In this document: positions 6,007 through 6,099 of the stretch, in pieces
Numbering within the stretch: the first letter of the stretch is position 1
Layout: each line of letters opens with the position of its first letter
Assembly (NCBI GenBank): GCA_033809415.1
Contig: JAPXLT010000276.1
Span: 1-6,099 of the forward strand
Direction of reading: 5' to 3'
From: JAQVUB01 sp033809415
GTDB lineage: Bacteria; Verrucomicrobiota; Lentisphaeria; Oligosphaerales; Oligosphaeraceae
Length of the DNA stretch: 6,099 nt
Position numbers and translations under genes: made by a program
Notes under the pieces: model-generated
What the model was told of the DNA's origin: nothing
The model's input: the letters and a program-made list of their open reading frames with translations, nothing else
Databases searched by the model: none

Positions 6007-6099
6007 GTGCAAGATCTTCAAAAACCAGATTCGCAAGTTGCTGACCTTGAGGCTCTTTCTCATTTTTGAGAAGATTTTTGAACTTTTTGAGTTTCGATC

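Larger units (their letters stand above)
5370..6099. other. Gene-free, repeat-rich right flank
   Basis: No reading frame here has a credible start, a recognisable domain or a plausible composition. From left to right it holds the leader of the secreted-protein gene, two CACGAAA repeat blocks around a GC-rich palindrome, a 9-bp GATC minisatellite, and a T/A-rich segment bounded by imperfect inverted repeats that encloses a short GC-rich patch with a CAACCG-GGA-CGGTTG stem. After 6007 the sequence stays A/T-rich, with nothing I recognise up to the edge. It may be accumulated repeat debris or the remains of a small mobile element. Confidence 0.7.

Overview
The window looks like bacterial chromosome of mixed base composition with two intact protein genes, both for glycan breakdown, and short repeat families in every non-coding gap. 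No tRNA, rRNA, CRISPR array or transposase gene is visible. The protein families, the cysteine-rich cytoplasmic enzyme (24 Cys in 620 residues) and the intergenic mini-repeats fit an anaerobic member of the Planctomycetota-Verrucomicrobiota-Lentisphaerota group, with Lentisphaerota my first guess. That placement is an inference from remembered family distributions, not from a marker gene.

Layout: positions 1-136 are a leader with a C-tract, a perfect 14-bp tandem duplication and a good ribosome binding site. Positions 137-1999 (+) encode a cytoplasmic glycoside hydrolase of the GH127 (DUF1680) family with the zinc/cysteine catalytic centre intact. An 86-bp convergent gap holds a T-flanked CACGGAAA repeat. 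Positions 2086-5358 (-) encode a large secreted protein: signal peptide, CBM9-like module, beta-rich middle, and a C-terminal TIM-barrel-like region resembling the GH123/DUF6067 group. From 5370 to 6099 no gene can be supported. This stretch holds CACGAAA repeats, a GC-rich palindrome, an eight-unit 9-bp GATC minisatellite and a pair of 30-bp imperfect inverted repeats 226 bp apart.

The two genes converge, so they are not an operon, but both have the same AAGGAG-N5-ATG start context. A plausible division of labour is that the secreted protein binds and attacks a polysaccharide outside the cytoplasm, and the GH127 enzyme trims imported arabinose-containing (or related) oligosaccharides. This is inferred from families and localisation only. 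The least explained items are the secreted multidomain protein, whose catalytic residues cannot be assigned with certainty, and the repeat-dense right flank, where same-orientation mini-repeats bracket the secreted-protein gene.
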